From assembly GCF_000515235.1 (NCBI RefSeq), contig NZ_KI911558.1, positions 1,711,466 to 1,775,465 of the forward strand: a stretch of DNA of 64,000 nt. Reading direction: 5' to 3'. The notes beneath the pieces were generated by a model. That model was given only the letters and a program-made list of their open reading frames with translations. It ran no database searches and was not told where the DNA came from. Below are positions 1 through 7,839 of the stretch, one piece after another. Every line of letters begins with the position of its first letter. Within the stretch, counting starts at the first letter, position 1. Source of the stretch: Synechococcus sp. CC9616 (lineage in GTDB: Bacteria; Cyanobacteriota; Cyanobacteriia; PCC-6307; Cyanobiaceae). The position numbers and the translations under genes were made by a program.

Positions 1-106
1 GAAGGATGCCGGACCAGCCGACAAAAACGAAGCGGTCGCGCTTGAGCCAGTCATCGAGGACGTCGAACCATCCCCGCTGTGGCGCGCGTCCTACAGCGAT
101 CGTCAT
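1..106 (-). CDS. psbD: Photosystem II D2 protein, N-terminal fragment
   Basis: Reading leftward from the ATG at 106-104 gives [20 protein letters not shown] and continues [13 protein letters not shown], the unmistakable N-terminus of the photosystem II reaction-centre core protein D2, which binds chlorophyll, pheophytin and the QA plastoquinone in the thylakoid membrane. Only about 35 codons lie in the window; the rest runs off the left edge. There is no strong Shine-Dalgarno sequence just before the start. Instead a five-codon upstream ORF ends on the start codon (listed separately). The gene is divergent from the UPF0367 gene. Identification rests on direct sequence recognition. Confidence 0.97.
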   Translation of the reverse strand, partial: MTIAVGRAPQRGWFDVLDDWLKRDRFVFVGWSGIL

Positions 107-120
107 GAGACGTGCTTCAT
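103..120 (-). other. Five-codon upstream ORF overlapping the psbD start
   Basis: On the minus strand an ATG at 120-118 opens the codons for MKHVS and then a TGA at 105-103. That TGA overlaps the psbD ATG (106-104) as ATGA, the usual geometry of translational coupling. Whether it is translated is inference; it could also be chance. It matters because psbD lacks an obvious ribosome binding site of its own. Confidence 0.35.
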
Positions 121-268
121 GAAGCGTTACATCGTGAGCTTAGGGAGTGAATCGACCAATGGGGCGGCTCTCCGAACCTAGAGACGCAGGATGAGTAGAA
201 ATGCCCAGTTGAATCACGCCTCTATCTATCGTGCTCCGCGAAGATGGCCCTGCATTGATGAATCTGCC

Positions 269-532
269 GTGTACATCGTCGAACTGGCCCTACGGATGAG
301 CCCCGTTCCGGTGTCTGTACAACGCAAGGAAGCTGATGATGCCGAAGCGCTCTACCAGCAGATCCGCCAGGCGATCGAACAGAGCCAACCCCGACTCCTG
401 GAGCTCACCTGCGAGAAGGTGGAAGGCAAGAAGGTCACGGTTCTGATCGGTGAGGTCCTGGCTGTTCAGCTTTATGAAAAAGCTTCAGCAACGGGCGGCA
501 GCAAACGGCCTGGCTTTTCCGTTGATTCTTGA
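269..532 (+). CDS. UPF0367 family small conserved protein
   Basis: An 87-residue protein if started at GTG 269, reading [20 protein letters not shown] and ending in a SKRPGF tail. This matches the cyanobacterial UPF0367 family, whose members begin at this point with M/V-Y-x-I-E-L-A-L-R. The open frame extends upstream to an ATG at 191, but those 26 residues look unlike the family, so the GTG is preferred. Function is unknown. It is soluble, with no membrane segment or signal peptide. Its 3' end overlaps the following ABC ATPase gene in another frame, which suggests co-transcription. Confidence 0.85.
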   Translation: MYIVELALRMSPVPVSVQRKEADDAEALYQQIRQAIEQSQPRLLELTCEKVEGKKVTVLIGEVLAVQLYEKASATGGSKRPGFSVDS

Positions 533-1226
533 TCAAGGCGGGGATGTTCGGGCAGGTGGAGAACTCAACCTCCAGCAGCTCTGCTACCGCTGGCCGAACG
601 GCAACCAAGCCCTGCGGAACTGCAACCTGACCATCCCAAAACCAGGTCTCTGGATGCTGGTCGGCAGCAACGGCAGTGGCAAAAGCACGCTGTTTCGATT
701 GATCTCCGGCCTGGTCCAACCGCAAAGCGGCTCGATCAGCACCCCTCACCGGGTGGCCATGGTGTTTCAGAACCCCGATCACCAGCTGCTGCTTCCAAGT
801 TGCAGCTCGGACCTGCTGCTCGGCCTTACAAACTCCTCCACAAACAACAATCGAATCCGCTGCGTCGACGACCTGCTCGATCAACTGGGACTGAACGGTC
901 TGGCGACGCGGCCGATTCATACCCTCAGTGGCGGCCAGAAACAACGACTGGCCATCGCTGGAGCTCTCGCAAGCGATGCCGGTCTTCTGCTGCTTGACGA
1001 ACCCACCGCCCTGCTGGACCCCGAGAGTCAGCGCACGGTTCTCGATGCTGTCCACACGCTCTGCCAAAAGAGAGATCAGCCCCTAACGGCCCTCTGGATC
1101 ACCCATCGCCTCGAGGAACTCGACCGGGCCGATGGAGCGGCGCGCATGCAGGACGGTCGGATCGAACCATGGCAGGACGGACCATCCCTGAGGAAGCGCT
1201 TGCAGTCCGGAAGGTCCGGCAGGTAA
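474..1226 (+). CDS. ABC transporter ATP-binding protein (CbiO/EcfA-like)
   Basis: A single ABC ATPase domain with Walker [10 protein letters not shown]-loop MVFQNPDHQ, signature LSGGQKQR, Walker B LLLLDEP and switch His in WITHRLEEL. The FQNPDHQ Q-loop and overall size resemble the energy-coupling (cobalt, nickel or vitamin) ATPases of the CbiO/EcfA group. No permease or substrate-binding gene is adjacent, so the substrate cannot be inferred. ATG 474 is chosen because it limits overlap with the UPF0367 gene to 59 bases; ATG 450 is also open. The first 30 or so residues are not part of the domain, so a later non-ATG start is possible. Confidence 0.85.
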   Translation: MKKLQQRAAANGLAFPLILDQGGDVRAGGELNLQQLCYRWPNGNQALRNCNLTIPKPGLWMLVGSNGSGKSTLFRLISGLVQPQSGSISTPHRVAMVFQNPDHQLLLPSCSSDLLLGLTNSSTNNNRIRCVDDLLDQLGLNGLATRPIHTLSGGQKQRLAIAGALASDAGLLLLDEPTALLDPESQRTVLDAVHTLCQKRDQPLTALWITHRLEELDRADGAARMQDGRIEPWQDGPSLRKRLQSGRSGR

Positions 1227-1242
1227 GTTCTCGAAGTCACAT

Positions 1243-1314
1243 TCCTCGGTAGCTCAGCGGTAGAGCGGTCGACTGTTAATCGATTGGTCGCAGGTTCGAA
1301 TCCCGCCCGGGGAG
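1243..1314 (+). tRNA. tRNA-Asn (GUU)
   Basis: A 72-base cloverleaf without encoded CCA. The acceptor stem TCCTCGG (1243-1249) pairs with CCGGGGA (1307-1313), with one G-U pair and discriminator G1314. The D stem GCTC/GAGC is perfect. The anticodon stem GTCGA/TCGAT encloses the loop CTGTTAA with anticodon GTT at 1275-1277. The T loop is TTCGAAT. One oddity: the T stem GCAGG/CCCGC has an A-C mismatch at its middle pair. It decodes Asn codons and is followed at once by a strong terminator. Confidence 0.96.
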
Positions 1315-1320
1315 CTTCAA

Positions 1321-1350
1321 AACCACAGCATTAGCTGTGGCTTTTTTTTT
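1321..1350 (+). terminator. Rho-independent terminator after tRNA-Asn
   Basis: A perfect 7-bp stem CCACAGC (1323-1329) / GCTGTGG (1334-1340) with loop ATTA, followed by C and nine T residues (1342-1350). It sits 8 bases after the tRNA and is the clearest intrinsic terminator in the window. Confidence 0.95.
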
Positions 1351-1377
1351 GACAACCGAAGAAATTTGTGAATTCGG

Positions 1378-1596
1378 ATGTCCGGAAGCGGAAGACTTCC
1401 TGAACAGCTCAAGGACGCGATTAAAGCCTGTTTCCGCGAATTCGACTGCGCGCCAGTGGATTACAGAAACGTCGAGACGACGTCACCATCCACACAAAAT
1501 CTGCAGAGAGAAGAAAAGCTTGAGAGAATCCGTGCAGTGTTGAATCGTTGGCTCCCGCTCTCCGTTCTTCCTTTCACCCCGCCTTCTCATCGATGA
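1378..1596 (+). CDS. Possible 72-aa hypothetical protein coupled to rpaA
   Basis: An open frame starting at ATG 1378 encodes a 72-residue, mostly hydrophilic, charged protein containing [16 protein letters not shown]. Its TGA (1594-1596) overlaps the rpaA ATG (1593-1595) as ATGA, a configuration typical of translationally coupled bacterial genes. I do not recognise the product. There is no obvious Shine-Dalgarno sequence and a competing frame (1337-1543) is also open, so the ORF may be chance. The stretch 1351-1592 otherwise contains the presumed promoter and leader of rpaA, with no other clear feature. Confidence 0.35.
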   Translation: MSGSGRLPEQLKDAIKACFREFDCAPVDYRNVETTSPSTQNLQREEKLERIRAVLNRWLPLSVLPFTPPSHR

Positions 1597-2384
1597 AGCC
1601 CTGCATCCTGCTAATCGAAGACGACCGGGACATGAGAGACCTGGTGAGCGGCCACCTCGAGCACAGCGGTTTTGATGTTCAGCGCGCTGATGATGGGATC
1701 AAAGGCCAAGCTCTGGCGTTGCAATACACACCGGATCTGATCCTTCTCGATCTGATGCTTCCCAAAGTTGACGGTCTCACGCTCTGTCAACGACTGCGCC
1801 GTGATGAGCGCACAGCCAGCATTCCGATCCTGATGCTGACCGCTCTTGGCGGAACCAAGGACAAGGTGAGTGGTTTCAACTCCGGTGCTGACGATTACTT
1901 GACTAAACCCTTCGACCTCGAAGAACTTCAGGCACGCGTGAAAGCTCTGTTACGTCGCAGTGACAGAGCACCTGTTGGATCCAGCAATCACAACGAAATC
2001 CTCAGTTACGGCCCGCTCACCCTTGTCCCTGAACGCTTCGAAGCCATCTGGTTCGACAGCCCTGTTCGACTGACCCATCTCGAATTCGAACTCCTGCACT
2101 GTCTCCTGCAGCGTCATGGCCAGACCGTGGCACCGTCGCTGATTCTCAAAGAGGTCTGGGGATACGAACCGGATGACGACATCGAAACCATCCGGGTTCA
2201 CGTTCGTCACCTGCGCACGAAACTCGAGCCGGATCCACGCAAGCCACGCTTCATCAAAACGGTATATGGAGCTGGCTACTGCCTGGAACTTCCCACAGGA
2301 GGCCAGCTTGATGGTCTTCAGGATGCGGTTGCCATGGCCCGGGAAGAACGGAACCTTCAGCAGGGCGATCGCGCCAGCGCCTGA
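1593..2384 (+). CDS. rpaA: Response regulator RpaA (OmpR family)
   Basis: A 263-residue receiver plus winged-helix DNA-binding protein. The receiver starts [11 protein letters not shown], with phosphoacceptor D53 in [11 protein letters not shown] and conserved T and K in MLTALG and DDYLTKPF. The C-terminal domain contains [17 protein letters not shown] and ILKEVWGY, almost word for word as in characterised RpaA. In other cyanobacteria RpaA is phosphorylated by SasA and drives circadian output and phycobilisome-photosystem coupling. The open frame extends 15 codons upstream, but the family begins at MKP, so ATG 1593 is chosen. A short tail of about 25 residues follows the DNA-binding domain. 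It is convergent with holB. Confidence 0.95.
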   Translation: MKPCILLIEDDRDMRDLVSGHLEHSGFDVQRADDGIKGQALALQYTPDLILLDLMLPKVDGLTLCQRLRRDERTASIPILMLTALGGTKDKVSGFNSGADDYLTKPFDLEELQARVKALLRRSDRAPVGSSNHNEILSYGPLTLVPERFEAIWFDSPVRLTHLEFELLHCLLQRHGQTVAPSLILKEVWGYEPDDDIETIRVHVRHLRTKLEPDPRKPRFIKTVYGAGYCLELPTGGQLDGLQDAVAMAREERNLQQGDRASA

Positions 2385-2409
2385 GAGGCATTTTGGTTGA
2401 ACTGATTCA

Positions 2410-3348
2410 TCACTCAGTTCTCAAATCCAGCAACGCCACCTCCCAGGCCAGACGTGGTTGAACAAAGGAAAGGAGATGGCGTCTGAGGGTTTCCAGACGT
2501 CTTAAGGGCTGCTCACCAGCCCCTGAAGTCCAGAGCTGCTGTTGCCACCAGTCAATCAGCCAAAGCTGCTGCTCACCATCCAACGTCTCGCAGAGATCCC
2601 TAGCCAGAGCAAGAGCCTCCATGGGTTGATCTGGACGCTGCTTCAGACGCTGGGTGAGATCCTCGGGAAGCGCTGACCAACGCTGGCGATGATCCAGCAG
2701 GGCGCCTGGAGAGCCGGCAGCGAGCGCCAGGAGCTCTGGAGAGTCTTCAGCGAGAGCACCACATCGCTCCAGAACCTGATGCATGGCCGCTGAATCCAGT
2801 CGCAGGAATCGGATCAACTGGCAGCGGGAACGAATCGTGCTGAGCAAACGCTCGGGTGAGGCTGTGAGCAGGATCAGCAGTCCATGCCCCGGTTCCTCCA
2901 GGGTTTTGAGCAAGGCATTCGCTGCGGCTTCAGCCATGGCCTCAGCCGCCTCGATCACCACCATGCCGCGGGCGGACTCCACCGGTTGACGCGCCAGAAA
3001 GCGAGCCACTCCTCGAATCTGCTCCAGTCGCAACTGCGGTGGGGTACGGCGACTCACGCCGGCCTCCTCAGCCTCGGCCCTGGAGAGCAGACGTCCCTGA
3101 TGCTGAAACGTCGGTTCCACCCAGAGCAGATCGGGATGATTGCGTTCGACAAGGCGACGGCGCTCCCGTGACGATGATCCGCCTGCCGCGAGAACCCCTT
3201 CTAGAAAGCGCAGGGCAGTCAGTCGACGCCCCACGCCATCTGGACCAGCAAAGAGATAAGCGGGAGCAAGGCGTTGCTGATCAAGAGCCGCCTCCAGAAG
3301 ATCCACGGCAAGAGGCTGGCCGATCAGGTCCCCAAACAGTCCCGTCAT
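2410..3348 (-). CDS. holB: DNA polymerase III subunit delta prime
   Basis: A 312-residue clamp-loader AAA+ protein beginning MTGLFGDLIGQPLAVDLLE. The nucleotide-binding loop reads AGPDGVGRR, so the usual Walker A Lys is Arg, consistent with the catalytically silent delta-prime role. The sensor-1 region reads TASPERLLSTIRSRCQ, with the SRC motif typical of DnaX/HolB proteins. There is no zinc finger as in DnaX. It overlaps tmk by 4 bases (ATGA), and the tmk-holB order is common in bacteria. It belongs to the copA-tmk-holB minus-strand run. It is expected to act at the replication fork to load the beta clamp. Confidence 0.93.
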   Translation of the reverse strand: MTGLFGDLIGQPLAVDLLEAALDQQRLAPAYLFAGPDGVGRRLTALRFLEGVLAAGGSSSRERRRLVERNHPDLLWVEPTFQHQGRLLSRAEAEEAGVSRRTPPQLRLEQIRGVARFLARQPVESARGMVVIEAAEAMAEAAANALLKTLEEPGHGLLILLTASPERLLSTIRSRCQLIRFLRLDSAAMHQVLERCGALAEDSPELLALAAGSPGALLDHRQRWSALPEDLTQRLKQRPDQPMEALALARDLCETLDGEQQLWLIDWWQQQLWTSGAGEQPLRRLETLRRHLLSFVQPRLAWEVALLDLRTE

Positions 3349-3974
3349 CCGAAGCGCTGATGCAGGGATTGCTCGAGTGAACTGGTCACGTCAACGGATG
3401 CACGACTCGCATCGATCCGACACCAATCGCGCTGACCAGCCAACGTTTCGAAACCGGCGGCGACACGCTCAAGGAACGGCCGCCCCTCGGCTTCAATCCG
3501 ATCGTCTTCAGACCCATGCCGTCGACGGATGCTATCTATGACGGGAAGAGCAAGCCAGAAGGTGAGATCTGGGACCAGACCAGCGGTGGCGATCCGCTCC
3601 AGCTGCTGGATCAGAGCGACATCGAGCCCCCGTCCATAACCCTGGTAAGCCAGGGTTGAACCGGAAAAGCGATCGCTCAGAACCCAGTCGCCACGGTCAA
3701 GAGCCGGACGAATCAAGGTGTCGACATGCTGTGCGCGGTCAGCGGCATAGAGCAACAACTCGGCCCTCGGGCAGGGAACCTGCTCATCGACGGTATGAAG
3801 CAGAAGCTGCCGAACCGCCTGCCCCAGAGCTGTTCCACCAGGCTCACGGGTGAGAACCAGGCCGGCACCGACGGGCATCAAACCACTGCCAGGCAACCAA
3901 TCGGCAAGACGTCGAAGCTGCGTTGATTTGCCACAGCCATCGATCCCGTCGAGAACGATCAGACGACCCGTCAT
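3345..3974 (-). CDS. tmk: Thymidylate kinase
   Basis: A 209-residue P-loop kinase starting MTGRLIVLDGIDGCGKSTQL, with P-loop GIDGCGKST, the DR(Y/F) substrate motif in LSDRFSGSTLAYQGYG and the TREPGGT motif at about residues 43-49. It phosphorylates dTMP to dTDP in DNA precursor synthesis in the cytoplasm. The length is normal. It starts inside the last codon of the upstream P-type ATPase gene and overlaps holB downstream, both by 4 bases, so all three are probably translated from one mRNA. Confidence 0.96.
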   Translation of the reverse strand: MTGRLIVLDGIDGCGKSTQLRRLADWLPGSGLMPVGAGLVLTREPGGTALGQAVRQLLLHTVDEQVPCPRAELLLYAADRAQHVDTLIRPALDRGDWVLSDRFSGSTLAYQGYGRGLDVALIQQLERIATAGLVPDLTFWLALPVIDSIRRRHGSEDDRIEAEGRPFLERVAAGFETLAGQRDWCRIDASRASVDVTSSLEQSLHQRFG

Positions 3975-6268
3975 GCCGGGCGCAGAGCCAGAGCATTGAC
4001 CACGACGGTGATCGAACTGAGCGCCATCAACAACGCCGCTAGAGGTGGTGACAGCAGCAGGCCATGGCTTGGCAGCAAGACGCCAGCGGCGATTGGAAGC
4101 GCAATCAGGTTGTAACCAAAGGCCCAGAACAGGTTCTGACGGACTTTCGCGAGGGTGCGTCGAGCCAACCGCAAGGCATCCGGAAGATTGTCAAGACGAT
4201 CACCGAGAAGAACCATCCCTGCAGTGTCCTGGGCGATCTGGGTGCCAGTGCCGATGGCAATCCCGAGGTCTGCCGCCGCGAGGGCCGGGGCATCGTTGAT
4301 GCCATCCCCCACCATCGCCACCGGCTGCTCAAGGCGAAGCTGCTCAAGTCGCGCCAGCTTCTGCTCCGGGCGCATCTGCCACCCGAGTTCCTCCTCGGAA
4401 AATCCAAGGCTCTGGCCGAGGCGGCGCACCGCTGACTCCCGATCACCACTGAACATCGCCAATTGCATGCCCTGGTCCCGCAATTGCTGCAGAGCCATGG
4501 ACACATCGGAACGCAGTTGATCTTCAATCTCGACAAATCCGAGAATCTGGGTCCCCTCCGCAACCGCCACAACGGTGCCGCAAACCTCCTGATGCATTGA
4601 GGAATCGGCGGCATTCCAGACCAGTCCCTGGCTGGTCAACCACTCGGGACGGCCAACACACACCTCCAGATCACATCCCTCGACAACACCTCTCAGGCCT
4701 TCGCCGGCCACAGTGCGCACATCAGACACCGGAAGCAGGTCGATTTCACGGCGCTGGGCTTCCTGCAACAGGGCATAGGCCAAGGGATGTCGGCTGTTGC
4801 ATTCCAAACTTGCGGCCAACCGGAGCAGATGATTCGGATCCGCAGCATGCACTGCGGTTACAAGAGGACGGCCGAGGGTCAGCGTGCCGGTCTTGTCGAA
4901 GACAACCTGCTTGACAGCTGCTGCCGTTTCAATGACATCACCACCGCGATAGAGCCAACCGCGGCGGGCCGCCAAACCCGTGGCAACGGTGATCACCGTC
5001 GGCGTCGCCAGACCCAGGGCACAGGGACAGGCCACAACCAACACGGCGATGGCGAGTTGGAGAGCGAGGCCGATGGGGGTCTCCGCACCGCTGCCCAGAC
5101 CGGCGTGATGGCCATGGCCGTGAACCATGCCCGGTGACGAGGCATGCAGAACCTGAGGCCAGAGCTCAGCGCCGATCAGCCACCAGAACAAAAAGGCGGC
5201 GACGGCAAAGGCAATGACGCCGTAACAGAAACGGCCCGCCACGCGATCGGCGAGTCCCTGAATCGGAGCCCGTCGAGCCTGAGCCTGCTCCACCAAGCGG
5301 ATGATCCTCGCCAGAGCGGTCTCGGAGCCCACCCTCGTGACCTCGATCACCAACGTCGACTCCAGATTGAGACTTCCCGACGCCAGCTCCTTTCCTGGCG
5401 CGGCATTGAAGGGAAGGGGCTCACCGGTGAGGCTCGACACATCCACGGCCGAGCATCCCTCCGTCACCACACCATCGACGGGGACGCGATCGCCGGCGAG
5501 GAGCTGAACGTGCTCCCCGGGACGCAAAGCACCAACGCGCACCTCACGGATGACACCATCCGCCATCAACAGCCGTGCCGTATCGGGCTGCAGCTGGGCC
5601 AGCTGCTGCAGCGCCTGACCGGTTCGAAAACGTGCCCGCTCCTCAAGGAAGCGACCGAGCAACACAAAGCCCAGCAGCATGACGGGCTCATTGAAAAAAC
5701 AAGGCCAGCCAACGGACGGCCAGATCAGGGCTGCAAGGCTGGCCAGATAGGCGCTGCCAACCCCCAGTCCCACCAGCGTGTCCATGCTGGGCGCCGCAGC
5801 GCGGGCTGCTTTGAAGCCTCCGACCAGGATCGGGCGACCCGGCCCGATCAGCGCAACCGTCGCCAGGGTGGCGTGAAACGGCAGGCGACCGATCACAGGG
5901 AGAGAGAGATGGCCTGCCTCACTGAGGTGACCAAGGACAGACAGCAGCAGCAAGACAAGTGCCACCATCAACTGGCGCCACTGACGCCACCAGTTCAGCC
6001 CTTTGACATCCCCAGCAGCCACGGGGCTTGCAAGGGATTCGAGAGAGCGTTCACGGGCTGGGAACCCCCGATCGGCAAGCGCTTTCAGCACTGCTTCGAC
6101 GCTCCCTTCTGAATCAGCGAGATCCAGCCAGGCGGCCCGACTCACCAGATTCACATCAGCCCTCTCGACACCAGGCTGCTCCAGCAAGGTGCGTTCCACG
6201 GAACGAACACAACCTCCGCACTTCATGCCCTCCACATCGAGGACAACCGTCTGAAGCACCGGGCTCAC
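3971..6268 (-). CDS. Copper-transporting P1B-type ATPase (CtaA/PacS-like)
   Basis: A 765-residue heavy-metal pump. It has an N-terminal HMA domain with metal motif GMKCGGC (residues 14-20), several membrane helices from about residue 98, actuator motif SLTGEP near 279, transmembrane metal motif CPC at 414-416, phosphorylation Asp in DKTGT near 458, the HP dipeptide in NSRHPLAYA, and GDGINDAP near the C-terminus. CPC plus HMA fits Cu(I) transport. Cyanobacteria use two such pumps to supply copper to plastocyanin in the thylakoid, and which one this is cannot be told here. A His-rich loop (HGHGHH, about 383-388) precedes the CPC helix. It overlaps tmk by 4 bases. Confidence 0.93.
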   Translation of the reverse strand: MSPVLQTVVLDVEGMKCGGCVRSVERTLLEQPGVERADVNLVSRAAWLDLADSEGSVEAVLKALADRGFPARERSLESLASPVAAGDVKGLNWWRQWRQLMVALVLLLLSVLGHLSEAGHLSLPVIGRLPFHATLATVALIGPGRPILVGGFKAARAAAPSMDTLVGLGVGSAYLASLAALIWPSVGWPCFFNEPVMLLGFVLLGRFLEERARFRTGQALQQLAQLQPDTARLLMADGVIREVRVGALRPGEHVQLLAGDRVPVDGVVTEGCSAVDVSSLTGEPLPFNAAPGKELASGSLNLESTLVIEVTRVGSETALARIIRLVEQAQARRAPIQGLADRVAGRFCYGVIAFAVAAFLFWWLIGAELWPQVLHASSPGMVHGHGHHAGLGSGAETPIGLALQLAIAVLVVACPCALGLATPTVITVATGLAARRGWLYRGGDVIETAAAVKQVVFDKTGTLTLGRPLVTAVHAADPNHLLRLAASLECNSRHPLAYALLQEAQRREIDLLPVSDVRTVAGEGLRGVVEGCDLEVCVGRPEWLTSQGLVWNAADSSMHQEVCGTVVAVAEGTQILGFVEIEDQLRSDVSMALQQLRDQGMQLAMFSGDRESAVRRLGQSLGFSEEELGWQMRPEQKLARLEQLRLEQPVAMVGDGINDAPALAAADLGIAIGTGTQIAQDTAGMVLLGDRLDNLPDALRLARRTLAKVRQNLFWAFGYNLIALPIAAGVLLPSHGLLLSPPLAALLMALSSITVVVNALALRPA

Positions 6269-6342
6269 GAGCGAACCATGACTTCCTCAAGGCTAAGTCC
6301 GGCCACAACAGCGTCAGGATGGAGGTCAGCTAGCAATGCACC

Positions 6343-6864
6343 GTGCCTCGCAGCAACCGAAACGACAATTTCATCGACAAGAGCTTCACGGTAATGGCAG
6401 ACCTCATCGTCAAGCTGCTGCCGATCAATGCCCGCTCCAAGGAGGCTTACGTCTATTACCGAGACGGATTGTCTGCCCAGAACGACGGGGACTACGCCGA
6501 GGCCCTGGAGAACTACGAAGAGAGCCTGAAGCTCGAGGACAACCCGACCGATCGAGGGGAAACCCTGAAAAACATGGCGATCATCTACATGTCCAACGGG
6601 GAGGAAGATCGAGCGATCGAGACCTATCTCAAGGCTTTGGAGGAAAACCCCAAGCAACCTTCATGCCTCAAAAACATGGGGCTGATCTTCGAGAAACGCG
6701 GACGAATTGCAGAAGAGGAGGGTCGACAGGACGATGCCGACCGCTGGCTGGACCAGGCAGCCGATGCCTGGACCCAGGCAGTTCGACTGAATCCTGGTGG
6801 TTACCTGGACATCGAAAACTGGTTGAAATCGAGCGGCCGCAGCAGCGTGGATGTTTACTTCTAA
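6343..6864 (+). CDS. ycf3: Photosystem I assembly protein Ycf3
   Basis: A 173-residue tetratricopeptide protein containing [20 protein letters not shown], then TPR units such as [28 protein letters not shown] and [14 protein letters not shown], ending [13 protein letters not shown]. This is the conserved Ycf3 architecture. The protein works on the stromal face of the thylakoid as a chaperone joining PsaA and PsaB. The start is GTG 6343, because the family starts M-P-R-S/T-N-R-N-D-N-F. It is divergent from the copper ATPase across about 75 bases. Confidence 0.96.
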   Translation: MPRSNRNDNFIDKSFTVMADLIVKLLPINARSKEAYVYYRDGLSAQNDGDYAEALENYEESLKLEDNPTDRGETLKNMAIIYMSNGEEDRAIETYLKALEENPKQPSCLKNMGLIFEKRGRIAEEEGRQDDADRWLDQAADAWTQAVRLNPGGYLDIENWLKSSGRSSVDVYF

Positions 6865-6967
6865 CCAAATAGATCAGTAAAATCACTTTTAAAGCGATAA
6901 TTTTTGAAGGCCGCAATAAAATTTTTGCCAAACTTGCAGATCGAGACCGACTGCAAGACCCCCGCGA

Positions 6968-7486
6968 TTAAAGGCCCAGCTGCTTCAGACGACTTGGGTG
7001 ATAAAGCCTTTTGTGATCCTCATAGATGTTCACGTCTTTCGGCGCTGTGCATATAAAACCGGACTCTCTTTGGTCATCCGCAAGATAAGACAAAATGAAT
7101 AATTCCTGAGATCGCGGATCAAAGCTTTCGATTGCTTTCTCACGCTCTACAGACGAGACAAAGCCATAACCACCGTACTTCCAAAGCACATCAACATCAT
7201 GATCATAATTAACATACCTGAGACCACCCAATGTCATACTCGGAATATTTAAAAAATAAACCCTCGATCCCTGATACATTAACACAATTTCCTCAAAATA
7301 TAATTCGCTATAAAGCCCAATATCTGCATTTTTATCAAAGCGCAAATGCCATGAGCTAAGGGCACGAATTTTCGCATCAGGATCCGATGTCAATTCAGGC
7401 AGAACATCGACAGACCCATCAGCCTGTCTTAAATAACGGCACTCATACTGATAACTGGATTCCTGCACTGACAACTCCAAAAACAT
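6968..7486 (-). CDS. Hypothetical protein, C-terminal part of a frameshifted AT-rich gene
   Basis: An open frame of 172 codons from ATG 7486 (MFLELSVQESSYQYECRYLR) to the stop at 6968. I do not recognise the family. The sequence is rich in aromatic and acidic residues and has no clear catalytic motif. The same frame stays open upstream of the ATG to about 7678 and encodes a plausible protein (for example PPLTDDDIRLRTWILGLFKT), but that extension has no usable ATG, GTG or TTG. The natural N-terminus appears to lie in another frame beyond an A6 tract (see the next entry). Base composition is clearly more AT-rich than that of the neighbours, suggesting an accessory or transferred gene. Confidence 0.6.
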   Translation of the reverse strand: MFLELSVQESSYQYECRYLRQADGSVDVLPELTSDPDAKIRALSSWHLRFDKNADIGLYSELYFEEIVLMYQGSRVYFLNIPSMTLGGLRYVNYDHDVDVLWKYGGYGFVSSVEREKAIESFDPRSQELFILSYLADDQRESGFICTAPKDVNIYEDHKRLYHPSRLKQLGL

Positions 7487-7719
7487 TCGATGCTCATCAT
7501 TGGGCTTGATCGTTTTGAAGAGCCCAAGAATCCAGGTTCTAAGCCGAATATCGTCGTCAGTAAGAGGTGGATTAGCATCCAGATCAACGGGGGAACCTGC
7601 CGATCGGGCAGCCGAACCAAACCATGTAGCCGAACTGAATAGTCCAGATAAAAAAGAGCAAGATACAACACAAACATCTTAGAATGTTGTTGAAAAAACA
7701 ACTTAATCGCAGCCACCAA
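7487..7719 (-). pseudogene. Displaced N-terminal part of the AT-rich gene, split by a frameshift at 7650-7655
   Basis: From TTG 7719, GTG 7716 or ATG 7677 one frame reads a hydrophobic helix containing MFVLYLALF. At the plus-strand run AAAAAA (7650-7655) the coding sense moves to another frame, which reads LSGLFSSATWFGSAARSAG and continues into the downstream protein. Adding one base to the homopolymer, or a -1 slip on it, would join them into one protein of about 236-250 residues with an N-terminal membrane anchor. Alternatives are a genuine inactivating mutation, a sequencing error, transcript slippage, or two separate genes. Confidence 0.5.
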
Positions 7720-7722
7720 TCA

Positions 7723-7827
7723 CTACACAAAACCCATGCTATTCAGCGCCTCGACATTCGCCCATGGACGCTGAGGCAGGACCATCAGATGGGTGAAGTC
7801 GGCCTCCAGATTCTGACTCGTGCGCAC
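7723..7827 (-). other. Short open frame after radA (possible 34-aa peptide or remnant)
   Basis: Directly after the radA TGA the same frame stays open for about 38 codons to a TAG at 7725-7723. It contains a GTG at 7827 and reads, for example, FTHLMVLPQRPWANVEALNS. The composition looks protein-like, but there is no ribosome binding site, and I do not recognise it. It may be a decayed gene end, a small protein or chance. Confidence 0.2.
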
Positions 7828-7839
7828 CAGAACAACTGA

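Noticed and set aside
126-145. HLR1-like (RpaB) site between psbD and the UPF0367 gene
   Set aside because: One half GTTACATC (126-133) fits the RpaB HLR1 half-site, but the second half four bases later reads GCTTAGGG and does not fit, so the direct repeat is too weak to call. DNase footprinting or HLR1 scoring across psbD promoters would decide.
5144-6112. Long plus-strand open frame of 322 codons opposite the copper ATPase
   Set aside because: It lies entirely antisense to a strongly conserved P-type ATPase with all motifs, and its composition is the usual shadow pattern of GC-rich coding DNA.
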